From Candidatus Neomarinimicrobiota bacterium (GTDB lineage: Bacteria > Fidelibacterota > Marinisomatia > Marinisomatales > TCS55), in assembly GCA_018647265.1 (NCBI GenBank), contig JABGTK010000064.1, positions 1 to 37,407 of the forward strand: a DNA stretch of 37,407 nt, written 5' to 3'. Positions 1-8,666 of this stretch are shown here, one piece after another (the first letter of the stretch is position 1; each line of letters opens with the position of its first letter). Below the pieces are notes generated by a model. That model did no database searches and had not been told where the DNA came from. It saw only the letters and a list, made by a program, of their open reading frames with translations. Position numbers and translations under genes: made by a program.

Positions 1-1
1 T

Positions 2-259
2 ATGGCACATAAAAAAGGTGTAGGTAGTTCCAAAAATGGTCGCGATTCCAACGCTAAAAGGCTTGGGGTAAAAGTGTCTGATGGACAAAGTATCCTCGCT
101 GGGGGAATCATCCTCAAACAACGTGGAACCAAATTTCACCCCGGCACAAACGTGAGTCGCGCTGGAGATGATACATTATTCGCAACGTCTGACGGCGTGG
201 TTAAATTTAACCGCAAAGGCCGTGACCGGAAAATTGTCAGCGTTTTAAACAACGGATAA
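2..259 (+). CDS. rpmA: 50S ribosomal protein L27
   Basis: This is a structural protein of the large ribosomal subunit; its N-terminal tail reaches toward the peptidyl-transferase centre. The 85-residue product begins [19 protein letters not shown] and contains the family core with [15 protein letters not shown] and the ATSDGVVKF strand. Length matches bacterial L27. The ATG lies at base 2, so the gene is complete but its ribosome binding site and its usual upstream partner rplU fall outside the window. There is no extra N-terminal peptide before MAHKK, so it is not the cleaved Firmicutes type. A strong hairpin terminator follows 22 bases after the stop. Confidence 0.97.
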   Translation: MAHKKGVGSSKNGRDSNAKRLGVKVSDGQSILAGGIILKQRGTKFHPGTNVSRAGDDTLFATSDGVVKFNRKGRDRKIVSVLNNG

Positions 260-281
260 ATCAAACTTCATTTCATTCTAT

Positions 282-320
282 AAAAAGACCCCGTTCTGCA
301 TTGTGGAACGGGGTCTTTTT
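282..320 (+). terminator. Rho-independent terminator after rpmA
   Basis: A perfect 15-bp inverted repeat (282-296 with 306-320) is closed by a 9-base loop. Each arm has a GACCCCGTTC/GAACGGGGTC core, and the 3' arm ends in five T's followed by ATTT. The A-run on the left arm means it may also work on the reverse strand. It separates rpmA from mdh. Confidence 0.92.
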
Positions 321-336
321 ATTTAACAATAAATAA

Positions 337-1281
<945 letters not shown>

Positions 1282-1305
1282 TTCAATATAATATTGAATA
1301 AATGT

Positions 1306-1333
1306 AAAAGCCTCCGCAAATGTGGGGGCTTTT
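1306..1333 (+). terminator. Rho-independent terminator after mdh
   Basis: A 13-bp stem (1306-1318 with 1321-1333), which includes two G-T wobble pairs, has a GCCTCCGC/GTGGGGGC core and runs into a T-tract ending at about 1335. It closes the mdh transcript 25 bases after its stop. Confidence 0.85.
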
Positions 1334-1373
1334 TTATTCCTATTTTTTCTTCTAAATAAAATTTAAAATCCGA

Positions 1374-1404
1374 TGACAACCTTTTTAAAAAAAGCTGTGT
1401 CATA
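1374..1404 (+). promoter_or_regulatory. Candidate ECF-type promoter of the sigma operon
   Basis: TGACAACCTTTT at 1374-1385 resembles the AAC-centred -35 element of ECF sigma promoters, and TGTCATA at 1398-1404 resembles their GTC-type -10 element. About 17 bases separate AACC from GTC. Initiation would fall near 1410, giving a leader of under 20 bases before the TTG start at 1427. The placement directly upstream of an ECF sigma gene suggests autoregulation. This is pattern recognition on one sequence. Confidence 0.4.
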
Positions 1405-1426
1405 CCCCCTGTGACGACTGAAAATC

Positions 1427-1981
1427 TTGAAAAACGATATCAGACAATTAATACAACTAGCCCAGGCAGGCGATTCCGAAGCGTTTCACCAACTTGTGGC
1501 TATACACGACGAAAAAATTATGACATTAGCTTACCAACTGACACAAAATAAATACGACGCCGAAGACCTCTACCAAGAGGTTTTTATTAAAGCTTATAAA
1601 AGTATTTCAAAGTTCCGCTTTCAAAGTGCCTTCTACACTTGGCTCTACAGGATTACAGTCAATACATTTTACAATTTGAAGCGGACGCAAAATAAGATGC
1701 CAATCCAGGAAGCCTTGGAAGATGGCTCAGACCCACTCATGAATATCACAGAAAAACCGGAGAGCACCAGTGATCGGGACGAAATTATGAAAGCGGTAAA
1801 AGCCGCTGCCAATCAATTACCGGACAAACAGCGTACCGCTTTTTTACTCAAACATATGCAAAATTTGAAGATCAGGGAAATATCCGGAATAATGGGCATT
1901 GGCGAAGGAACCGTAAAAAAATACCTTTTCCGTGCTATGGAAAAACTCAGAAATGAACTTAAGGAGTATCGTTATGCCTGA
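1427..1981 (+). CDS. ECF-family RNA polymerase sigma factor
   Basis: This is a group 4 (ECF) sigma-70 factor that directs RNA polymerase to a dedicated promoter set. The 184-residue protein has region 2 at about 20-90 (DAEDLYQEVFIKAY and the WLYRITVN helix) and region 4 at about 125-178 (LPDKQRTAFLLKH followed by the helix-turn-helix EISGIMGIGEGTVKKYL). It lacks region 3, as expected. The start is TTG: an in-frame TGA at 1412-1414 leaves only this codon or a CTG nearby, and no Shine-Dalgarno sequence is visible. The stop overlaps the next gene by 8 bases, typical of a sigma/anti-sigma pair. Its targets cannot be read here, but the operon partners point to the cell envelope. Confidence 0.93.
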   Translation: MKNDIRQLIQLAQAGDSEAFHQLVAIHDEKIMTLAYQLTQNKYDAEDLYQEVFIKAYKSISKFRFQSAFYTWLYRITVNTFYNLKRTQNKMPIQEALEDGSDPLMNITEKPESTSDRDEIMKAVKAAANQLPDKQRTAFLLKHMQNLKIREISGIMGIGEGTVKKYLFRAMEKLRNELKEYRYA

Positions 1982-2942
1982 TATTTCTAATAAACTCAAA
2001 GAACAGGCCAGCCTTTATACCATGAATGCCTTGAGCGCTGATGAGCGCCAAGCATTCGAAACTAAAATTAATTCCGAGGAAAGTCTTAAGAATTATGTTC
2101 AGGAACTTAAGGAAACCTTAGAACTCACATCTGATACGTTCAACGTAAATATCTCCGATGAAGAATTACAGGGACATCGCAATCTTTTAAGAGCACGAAT
2201 AAGTCAAATCGATTCCATTAAATCACCATCACCCATTTTGGATAAATTTAAAAATATTTTTGAGACTGTCCTTTCTCCACGTCAACCGGTATGGGCTGTT
2301 GCATCTTACGTGGTTATAGCATTTTTTGCCGGTCGCTTTTTATTGAATCCCGTTCAAGATATTCAACCCGATAACGGATTCTCATCAGCCGCTATTATGG
2401 GATTGATCCAGGAGGGGGCACTTTCAGATGTACAATTTGGAAAATCCGATGATGACAATATTCGCCTGGCTGTTGAAACCAAAAAGAATGTTGATGTCTC
2501 CGGTGGTACAAGCGATGAAACTATTCAGCAGATTCTTTTCTACTTACTGCTCAACGACACCAACCCCGGCAAACGCCTGAAAGCAGTGAACCTACTGGAA
2601 AGCGTCCCCTCCCATGATAATAAAAAGTTGGTGCTTATCTCTTCAGTCCTCTCTGAAACCAATGTGGGTGTTCGACTTAAAGCACTGGAAATGTTGTCCC
2701 GATTTGAGACGGACAAAATAATTCGCGACGCAAGCTTAAAAATTTTATTAGAAGATGAAAATGAAGCTGTCCGCATGGGCGCCCTTTCCATCTTAGCCAA
2801 TAGTCCATCAGCCGATATTGTACCTGCTCTCCGTGTGGTAAGCCTTATGGATCAAAATGAATATATCCGTGCAAGGGCGGTAGAAGTCATGGATGACATC
2901 AGTTATTTAGCCGAAGATGAAGCATTCGAGGTAAAACAATGA
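1974..2942 (+). CDS. Membrane anti-sigma-like protein with HEAT repeats
   Basis: This probably holds the upstream ECF sigma factor at the membrane until a signal arrives (inference from position and architecture). I place the start at ATG 1974, preceded by AAGGAG and overlapping the sigma gene by 8 bases; 42 further in-frame bases upstream lie inside the sigma gene. The 322-residue product has an N-terminal helical segment at about 1-75 (ALSADERQAFETKI, like anti-sigma domains) without the zinc-binding Cys/His set. A single membrane helix lies at about 105-125 (VWAVASYVVIAFFAG), and HEAT-type helical repeats run from about 200 to 310 (RLKALEMLSRF, VRMGALSILANS, IRARAVEVM). The repeats fall after the membrane span, so they would be periplasmic if the N-terminus is cytoplasmic. 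Confidence 0.8.
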   Translation: MPDISNKLKEQASLYTMNALSADERQAFETKINSEESLKNYVQELKETLELTSDTFNVNISDEELQGHRNLLRARISQIDSIKSPSPILDKFKNIFETVLSPRQPVWAVASYVVIAFFAGRFLLNPVQDIQPDNGFSSAAIMGLIQEGALSDVQFGKSDDDNIRLAVETKKNVDVSGGTSDETIQQILFYLLLNDTNPGKRLKAVNLLESVPSHDNKKLVLISSVLSETNVGVRLKALEMLSRFETDKIIRDASLKILLEDENEAVRMGALSILANSPSADIVPALRVVSLMDQNEYIRARAVEVMDDISYLAEDEAFEVKQ

Positions 2943-4189
2943 AAATTTTAATTCCCATTCTTTTAACGGTATTTGTTCAATCCCAAGGCTTGTACGAATC
3001 ATTTGAATCTTTTGATAAGGATTCCAGAAACAGGTATATCGCAACAACAACCTACGAATTTGATGTAAGCAAGGCCGAAGGAAATAATCGCGTTGTGGAA
3101 TTCAAACACGTCACCGGTGATATTACCGTAGAAGGAAAACCAATAACGACCGTAACGATTATTGAGAGAATGAAGATTAGGACAAAATCCCGATCAATAG
3201 CAGAAGATTACTTCAAGTCAGAAAAAGCGGAAGTCTCAAAATCCGGAGAAGGCCATATTGAATTTAGACGTGAAAAAAATGGCCCTCGCAGATTAAAAAT
3301 CTCTTATGATTATGATGTAGTCGTTCCTCAAAATTATAACCTAAGCATGAAGACCTCCGGCGGCGATATTGATGTGAGTTACATCTCGGGTGAAGCATAC
3401 TTAAAAACCAGTGGTGGCAATGTCGATGTTTCACATCTCACCGGTCGTTTAACGGCTAAAACTTCTGGAGGCGACATCACACTTGATAAAGTAAAAGGTG
3501 TAGCCAATGTGCGTACATCCGGTGGTGATATCGAGGTAAATGATTCTGATGGAAAACTAGAAGGGACTACTTCTGGAGGCGATGTGGACGTAACCTATTG
3601 CAAAGCGGAAGTCGATATGCATACCAGCGGGGGAAATATCGATTTTAAAGATATCATTGGATCAAAGATCTACGGGAGAACTTCCGGCGGGAATATCGAT
3701 GTAACGGGTATTGAAGGCGATGTAGATGTTCATACCTCTGGTGGAAATATAGAAGCAATGGATATTAAGGGTGAATTTGAGGGAAGCGCTTCTGGTGGTA
3801 ATATAGAATTTGATCGTATTATGGGTCATATTGATGTGAATACATCGGGAGGCAATATTATTGGGGAACATGTGGTTGGAAGAATTATCGGAAAAACCAG
3901 CGGTGGCCGAATTGAAATAGAAAAAATCTGGAACCGATCTTTTGATGATCATGAAATATATTTAAAAACCAGTGGTGGAAAAATTGAACTGCGATTGCCA
4001 TCTGATTTTCCTGCAACGATTGATGCAACTGTTATTAATCGAAGATCCACCGGTGCCATCGACTCAGAGTTTCCGCTACAAATTACTTTAGATGACAATG
4101 ATGTGCTGGCCAATGGCAGCATTAACGGGGGAAAGTTTTCAGTCAAACTGAAAACCAGTCACGATTCAATTTCAATTGAGAAGGATTAA
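2939..4189 (+). CDS. Secreted DUF4097/Toastrack repeat protein
   Basis: This is a 416-residue exported protein starting with a signal peptide (MKILIPILLTVFVQSQG). After an N-terminal segment with VTGDITVEG and a basic stretch, residues 139-350 are twelve TSGG-type repeats spaced about 18 residues apart, each reading roughly TSGGNIDV with a short turn. This is the stacked-strand pattern of DUF4097, which Toastrack surveys group with DUF2154 and DUF2807. The start overlaps the previous stop in ATGA, so translation is coupled to the anti-sigma gene. No catalytic residues are apparent, and a structural or sensing role at the envelope fits best. Its exact partner and location are not shown by the sequence. 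Confidence 0.82.
   Translation: MKILIPILLTVFVQSQGLYESFESFDKDSRNRYIATTTYEFDVSKAEGNNRVVEFKHVTGDITVEGKPITTVTIIERMKIRTKSRSIAEDYFKSEKAEVSKSGEGHIEFRREKNGPRRLKISYDYDVVVPQNYNLSMKTSGGDIDVSYISGEAYLKTSGGNVDVSHLTGRLTAKTSGGDITLDKVKGVANVRTSGGDIEVNDSDGKLEGTTSGGDVDVTYCKAEVDMHTSGGNIDFKDIIGSKIYGRTSGGNIDVTGIEGDVDVHTSGGNIEAMDIKGEFEGSASGGNIEFDRIMGHIDVNTSGGNIIGEHVVGRIIGKTSGGRIEIEKIWNRSFDDHEIYLKTSGGKIELRLPSDFPATIDATVINRRSTGAIDSEFPLQITLDDNDVLANGSINGGKFSVKLKTSHDSISIEKD
3353..3988 (+). repeat. Twelve in-frame TSGG repeats, about 54-base period
   Basis: Inside the gene at 2939-4189, the codons for TSGG (once ASGG) followed by D, N, R or K and then I or V recur twelve times between residues 139 and 350, nearly always 17-19 residues apart. 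Codon choice differs between copies (for example acctccggcggc against accagtggtggc), so the repeat is conserved at protein level and is old rather than freshly amplified. Confidence 0.9.
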
Positions 4190-4192
4190 GTC

Positions 4193-5782
4193 ATGAAATA
4201 TTTATTATCATTACTCATTATTTTAAATATGGGTTTTACCCAAGATGCAAATGATGTTGAAGAAGTTGTAGAAGATATTATTGAAGCTGGGATTGACAGC
4301 GCGATTGAAGATGAACAGGTCAAAGAAGAGAATCAGGAGAAGAATAATTTATTCTCTGATGAATTTACATTTCGTGAAGATGTCACCATTGATTCTGGAG
4401 AAGTTTCTGAATCGAATATGCGCATTGTTGGTGGTAATTTAATTATTTACGGAACGGTCAATGGTGTTGCGACCCTTTTAGGTGGTGATGCGTACTTAAA
4501 AGGCGGCGGTATTTTAAATGGCCAAATTATAACTATCGGCGGCAATGTTTACCGTGAACCGAATAGTACTGTTAATGGAAAAATTATTGAAAATAATTTA
4601 AAAGAAGGATTAATCTACCGCGAAACTGATAAGGAAGATGCCATCCAGGGGACAACAGAATTTGGTTTGGATCGTAAATCAGATCGATCTCGTCAAAGTT
4701 GGATTCATCCCAAAAGACCTACCATCCAATATAATCGAAATGAAGGATTTGTTTTAACACCTTTCAATGAACGATGGGATCGCCATTCAAAATCAAACTT
4801 CAGGCTTAATTGGTCCGCCGGAGTACGCTGGAGAAAGGGATTCGCTCCAGATTATATAGGTCGCACTACCTTTGAAAAGAGCTTTTTTGAAAACCAGAAT
4901 TTAATTCTTTATGCCAGTTTATTTAAAGAAGCGCGAACCGACGATGCCTATCGCATACCTCAAGATGAAAATGGTTGGGCCAGTTTTTTGGCACGCCAGG
5001 ATTTTTACGACCGATGGGATGAACAAGGTTGGGAAACGGGAATTGGACTAAATATTTTTAAAAATATTCGTATTAAAGGTCGCTTTATTTCAGCTGAACA
5101 GGATACGCTTCCAATTTGGAATATGTATAGTGTTTTTGAAAAAAAGCGATCACTTCGCCCAAACCTTACAATGGTCCCAATGTCATCCAATTATAATGAA
5201 TTAACATTCATGGCAAGGACACCAAACTATTCACCATTGCAAACCGGGTTGGCTATTTATTTACAATCAGAACATATCCAATCTGATGGTGATACCGCCT
5301 CTGTATTTAAGATGGATTATGGAAAAGCTACCCAACGAAACTTAGCATTATTAGTTTTTAATTGGGAATTTTCTGAAGGATTGGTTTTTAGATCTAGACT
5401 TATGATAGGGTCTGGCGATGATTCCATGCCCTCTCATCGATTATTCAGTGTTGGTGGAATAGGCTCTGTCGCTGCCCAGGGATATAAAGTGCAACAAGGA
5501 AACCAAATGGCTCAAGTAAATCTTGCGCTTTTTCTAACGCCAAGATTTACAGATGGCGATTGGCTTATTTCGTTTTTTGCTGACGGAGGTCGAGCTTGGG
5601 AAGGAAAAAAATGGGATTCAGGCTGGATATCAGATAATCCGAAATTGGGCATTTCATCGGCAGGCATCGGCATTGGTCATGGCGACTACGATGATGATCA
5701 CGATTGGATGATCAATATTGCCAAACCTTTGGATCACGATGGTCCCTATGAAACAACCATTCGCTTCAACTACTCATTTTAA
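4193..5782 (+). CDS. Bactofilin-like domain fused to outer-membrane barrel
   Basis: The 529-residue protein has a signal peptide (MKYLLSLLIILNMGFTQ) and an acidic linker at about 18-55. Residues 60-135 form a short right-handed-helix segment rich in GG turns (RIVGGNLIIYGTVNG, LLGGDAYLKGG, ITIGGNVYREP), as in polymer-forming bactofilin domains. The remaining 390 or so residues alternate polar and aromatic residues like a beta-barrel, including SVGGIGSVAAQGYK, which resembles surface-antigen (Omp85-type) barrels, and end in RFNYSF with a terminal aromatic residue. No POTRA domains are visible. It begins 3 bases after the previous stop, in the same operon. It probably sits in the outer membrane with the helix on the periplasmic side; its function is unknown. 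Confidence 0.75.
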   Translation: MKYLLSLLIILNMGFTQDANDVEEVVEDIIEAGIDSAIEDEQVKEENQEKNNLFSDEFTFREDVTIDSGEVSESNMRIVGGNLIIYGTVNGVATLLGGDAYLKGGGILNGQIITIGGNVYREPNSTVNGKIIENNLKEGLIYRETDKEDAIQGTTEFGLDRKSDRSRQSWIHPKRPTIQYNRNEGFVLTPFNERWDRHSKSNFRLNWSAGVRWRKGFAPDYIGRTTFEKSFFENQNLILYASLFKEARTDDAYRIPQDENGWASFLARQDFYDRWDEQGWETGIGLNIFKNIRIKGRFISAEQDTLPIWNMYSVFEKKRSLRPNLTMVPMSSNYNELTFMARTPNYSPLQTGLAIYLQSEHIQSDGDTASVFKMDYGKATQRNLALLVFNWEFSEGLVFRSRLMIGSGDDSMPSHRLFSVGGIGSVAAQGYKVQQGNQMAQVNLALFLTPRFTDGDWLISFFADGGRAWEGKKWDSGWISDNPKLGISSAGIGIGHGDYDDDHDWMINIAKPLDHDGPYETTIRFNYSF

Positions 5783-5783
5783 A

Positions 5784-6701
5784 ATGAAAAAAATAAATAC
5801 ATTTATTACAATCATCTCCTTGGGAATATTGTTTGGTCAAGGACCTTCAAACACTTTATTTCAACAGGATAAGGGAGAAAGCAAAAAGGGGAAATGGGTC
5901 CGAGACCATTATCAATACAAGGTCGGCAACGTAGATGAATTAAAGGTCAATATCGATTTTGGTATTGGTGAATTGACTCTGGATGCAAATATGAAACCCA
6001 TGGTCATTAATGGTGATATTTTTTACTACCCCTCAAAAGTGGATCCCGAAATTGATTACACTGAACGAATAGGACGTGGGATTTTTTCCATTAAAACGGA
6101 TCATGATAAAAAATATGATTTTGATTTTGATGATAATACCAAACTTAGGGGTCCGTTGAGCGAATTTGAAAATAAATTAGAATTTTCTATACCTAAAAAT
6201 ATTCCCATTGAATTTGATATGGATTTTGGAATTGGTGAAGCGAATATTGATTTCACAGGTTTAACACTATCTCGTGTCATCATTGACTGTGGCTTAGGTT
6301 CTATGAATGTTAGCATGAATACACCAAATCTTGAGACTTGTGATTTTTTACGAATTGACACTGGGTTGGGTGAATTTAATGCAGAAGGATTGGGAAACCT
6401 CAACGCTCGTGAAGTGGATATCGAAGTAGGATTGGGTTCAGCTGATATTGATTTCCGTGGTGAAATTACCAAAAATATAGAAATTGATATCAAAGTAGGA
6501 ATGGGCTCGCTTGACCTTGTTCTGCCGGAGAATGTGAATGTGAAAGCGAAAGTTCATCACAACTTTTTATCTTCAGTGGATTTGGATGATTTTATTAAAA
6601 AAGGAAATCAATATTTAACTGAAGATTGGAATTCTGATTGGCCAACTGTTTACCTCGATATCAGCGTTGGATTGGGATCAATTGATGTTAATCGTCGATA
6701 A
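5784..6701 (+). CDS. Secreted Toastrack-like (LiaF C-terminal type) protein
   Basis: This is a 305-residue exported protein. I place the start at ATG 5784, one base after the previous stop, because it gives the signal peptide MKKINTFITIISLGILFGQ; longer forms run into the upstream gene. The body repeats a G-[ILM]-G motif: DFGIGELTLD, DFGIGEANIDF, DCGLGSMNVS, DTGLGEFN, EVGLGSADIDF, KVGMGSLDLVLP and SVGLGSIDV. This is the pattern of the Toastrack/DUF2154 fold found at the C-terminus of LiaF-type envelope-stress proteins. It closes the sigma-factor operon, and its last 14 bases overlap the convergent Rieske gene. The name follows the repeat pattern and I infer no enzymatic activity. Confidence 0.75.
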   Translation: MKKINTFITIISLGILFGQGPSNTLFQQDKGESKKGKWVRDHYQYKVGNVDELKVNIDFGIGELTLDANMKPMVINGDIFYYPSKVDPEIDYTERIGRGIFSIKTDHDKKYDFDFDDNTKLRGPLSEFENKLEFSIPKNIPIEFDMDFGIGEANIDFTGLTLSRVIIDCGLGSMNVSMNTPNLETCDFLRIDTGLGEFNAEGLGNLNAREVDIEVGLGSADIDFRGEITKNIEIDIKVGMGSLDLVLPENVNVKAKVHHNFLSSVDLDDFIKKGNQYLTEDWNSDWPTVYLDISVGLGSIDVNRR

Positions 6702-6984
6702 ATACTGACCCTTCTTTTACTTCAACTTTAAAAGTCTTTACCTTTAAATCAGAATTAGCCACAGCGCAGGCTGCGTTAATATCAAATTCCCATAGATGCG
6801 ATTTACATTGAATAATTGAATCTGAAATATTTCCATCCGCCAATGATGCACCACGGTGTGGACAGCGATTATCCCAGGCATGAATCTTCCCCTTTAAATT
6901 GAATAATGCAATGGGGGTGTCATCTATCATGACGAGTTTACTTCCGCCCTTGGGAATATCATTTAGTTCTGCAATTTTTTTCAT
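6688..6984 (-). CDS. Small Rieske [2Fe-2S] protein
   Basis: A 98-residue stand-alone Rieske domain with both ligand boxes: CPHRG (Cys41, His43) and CKSH (Cys60, His63), spaced as expected for a [2Fe-2S] cluster. It has no signal peptide or membrane anchor, so it is probably a cytoplasmic electron carrier like the ferredoxin components of oxygenases or NirD-like subunits. Its start overlaps the end of elbB in ATGA, making it the last gene of a queG-elbB-Rieske transcript. The electron partner is not encoded next to it. Its 3' end overlaps the convergent gene by 14 bases. Confidence 0.9.
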   Translation of the reverse strand: MKKIAELNDIPKGGSKLVMIDDTPIALFNLKGKIHAWDNRCPHRGASLADGNISDSIIQCKSHLWEFDINAACAVANSDLKVKTFKVEVKEGSVFIDD

Positions 6985-7646
6985 CCTACCATCTTCAAAA
7001 CCTGCGTTACGAGTTTTTCAATCCCCTCCGCAGCTTCTTTAATGGATTGAGCATCCATATAAGCTGGTGTTGTTACAATTTTCATTTCCTCATCCACAAC
7101 CATTTCAGTTACAGGACATGAAACATGAGTACTTCCCATAGATTTAATATCACTGGCGGTAGATTCATCAGAACCGATTGTCATTTCCGCCGACTCATCC
7201 AGTTCAGCTAAAATTTTAGCCATCATCGCCGGGGCAATACAAATGGCACCGATAGGTTTTTGCAGAAGATGAACTTCTGTAACCAAACGATATACATCAG
7301 GATTGATGGAACACTCAGAACCAGCCATGGCATAGTCACATAAATTTTTGGCCACACCAAATCCACCGGGAATAATTAATGCATCTATATCATTCCCGCT
7401 TACTTCTGCCATATCTTTTATATTTCCACGGGCAATTCTGGACGACTCAACGAGCACATTTCGAAATTCATCCATTTCTTGACCCGTATAGTGGTTCACC
7501 ACATGCATTTGATCAATATTGGGTGCCATAAGAACCATTTCAACACCGGCTCTATCTAAAGCCAACATAGTGATCACAGATTCGTGAATTTCTGATCCAT
7601 CATTCACACCACACCCTGATAGTAATACGCCTACTTTTGTCATCAT
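6981..7646 (-). CDS. elbB: ElbB-type DJ-1/PfpI superfamily protein
   Basis: A 221-residue member of the DJ-1/PfpI glutaminase-like superfamily most similar to ElbB (glyoxalase-III-like, once tied to isoprenoid synthesis). The N-terminus VGVLLSGCGVNDGSEIHES, the middle ALIIPGGFGVAKNLCDYA and the GAICIAPAMMAKIL elbow, where Cys is the presumed reactive residue, are the ElbB signatures. AAGGA lies just upstream of tandem ATG codons at 7646 and 7643, and either could be the start. It sits between queG and the Rieske gene. Its physiological role is uncertain even in well-studied bacteria. Confidence 0.87.
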   Translation of the reverse strand: MMTKVGVLLSGCGVNDGSEIHESVITMLALDRAGVEMVLMAPNIDQMHVVNHYTGQEMDEFRNVLVESSRIARGNIKDMAEVSGNDIDALIIPGGFGVAKNLCDYAMAGSECSINPDVYRLVTEVHLLQKPIGAICIAPAMMAKILAELDESAEMTIGSDESTASDIKSMGSTHVSCPVTEMVVDEEMKIVTTPAYMDAQSIKEAAEGIEKLVTQVLKMVG

Positions 7647-7656
7647 TATTTCCTTA

Positions 7657-8601
7657 TTACAATTTGTCTTTAAGTCTCTTCATTAAATTTTGTTTGATAT
7701 TTCTGCTTAATCCTGAATACTTGGTTCGTTTTACTGCCGATCCTTTGAACAATTTACGAAATCCATCTTCATCCATTGTGAACCAATCTTTATCTGTCAA
7801 CGATAAAATTTTCGGCCGCGGTTGAAATGCTGGTTCACTTGTCATTTGTCCAAACTTTTGATTCCATGGGCATACATCTTGACAAATGTCACAGCCATAG
7901 ATCCAACCGTCTAAATCATCTGCCCCTTCAGCAAATTCACCCCTGTATTCGATTGAGCGATAGGAAATACATTTTCCCGAATCAATTTGGTAAGATTCCA
8001 ATGCATCGGTTGGACAAGCATCAATGCATGCGGTGCAGGTGCCACAAAGGTCTTCATCAAATGGCGGATCGTAATCCAATTTTATATCCACAATCAATTC
8101 CCCAAGGAATAGCCAACTGCCGAAATCTCGAGTAATCAAATTAGTATGTTTACCCTGCCATCCAATCCCAGCTTTTTGGGCCCAAACCTTTTCCATCACC
8201 GGTGAAGTATCTACACATGCGACCCCCTTAATATCTGGAGATGCTTCTTTTATCCATCCCAATAATTGAAACAGTCTTTTTTTCAATATATCGTGATAAT
8301 CATCTCCCCAGGCATAATTACTGATTTTATGGTTTGCCTTTAGATCTGACTGGTTATGACCAGAATAATAATTCATAGCAACAGAAATGACAGATTTGGC
8401 CTCCGAGAAATAGGTATGAATATCCCCTCGTTCTTCTTTTCTCTTTTCCACCCATTCCATGGTTGAATGACCACCAGCGTTGAGCCATTGGTTCAAGTTG
8501 TTTTTTGCTTCAGGAGTCACTTCCGCTTTGGCAATGCCCACTTTCTGAAACCCCAATTCAATTGCTTTTGATTTAATTGAATTTGAAATAGATATTTCCA
8601 T
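7657..8601 (-). CDS. queG: Epoxyqueuosine reductase QueG
   Basis: This enzyme reduces epoxyqueuosine to queuosine in tRNA anticodons, using cobalamin and two [4Fe-4S] clusters. From ATG 8601 the product is 314 residues. A 39-base extension to a TTG is possible, but the family normally begins near MEISISNSIK. Asp131 in DTSPVMEK is the expected catalytic acid. Cluster ligands are CGTCTACIDACP (Cys186, 189, 192, 196) and CDICQDVCPWN (Cys237, 240, 244), with Cys211 in between. The tgt gene elsewhere in the window supplies an earlier step of the same pathway. It is divergent from the hydrolase gene, with 65 bases between their starts. Confidence 0.95.
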   Translation of the reverse strand: MEISISNSIKSKAIELGFQKVGIAKAEVTPEAKNNLNQWLNAGGHSTMEWVEKRKEERGDIHTYFSEAKSVISVAMNYYSGHNQSDLKANHKISNYAWGDDYHDILKKRLFQLLGWIKEASPDIKGVACVDTSPVMEKVWAQKAGIGWQGKHTNLITRDFGSWLFLGELIVDIKLDYDPPFDEDLCGTCTACIDACPTDALESYQIDSGKCISYRSIEYRGEFAEGADDLDGWIYGCDICQDVCPWNQKFGQMTSEPAFQPRPKILSLTDKDWFTMDEDGFRKLFKGSAVKRTKYSGLSRNIKQNLMKRLKDKL

Positions 8602-8666
8602 TGGAGAATTTAGAAAAACCAAATTGCTACATAACACCAAAAAGGGAATGTAAATTTTATCTCACA

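Noticed and set aside
1399-1408. GTCATACCCC is shared between the sigma promoter region and the 25-bp repeat at 18462-18486.
   Set aside because: A ten-base match between two places is expected by chance in 37 kb, and the surrounding bases do not agree.
7827-8135. Cys/His-rich + strand frame opposite queG that looks like a zinc-binding protein.
   Set aside because: The Cys/His residues arise from the complement of the iron-sulfur cluster codons of queG; queG itself is fully supported.
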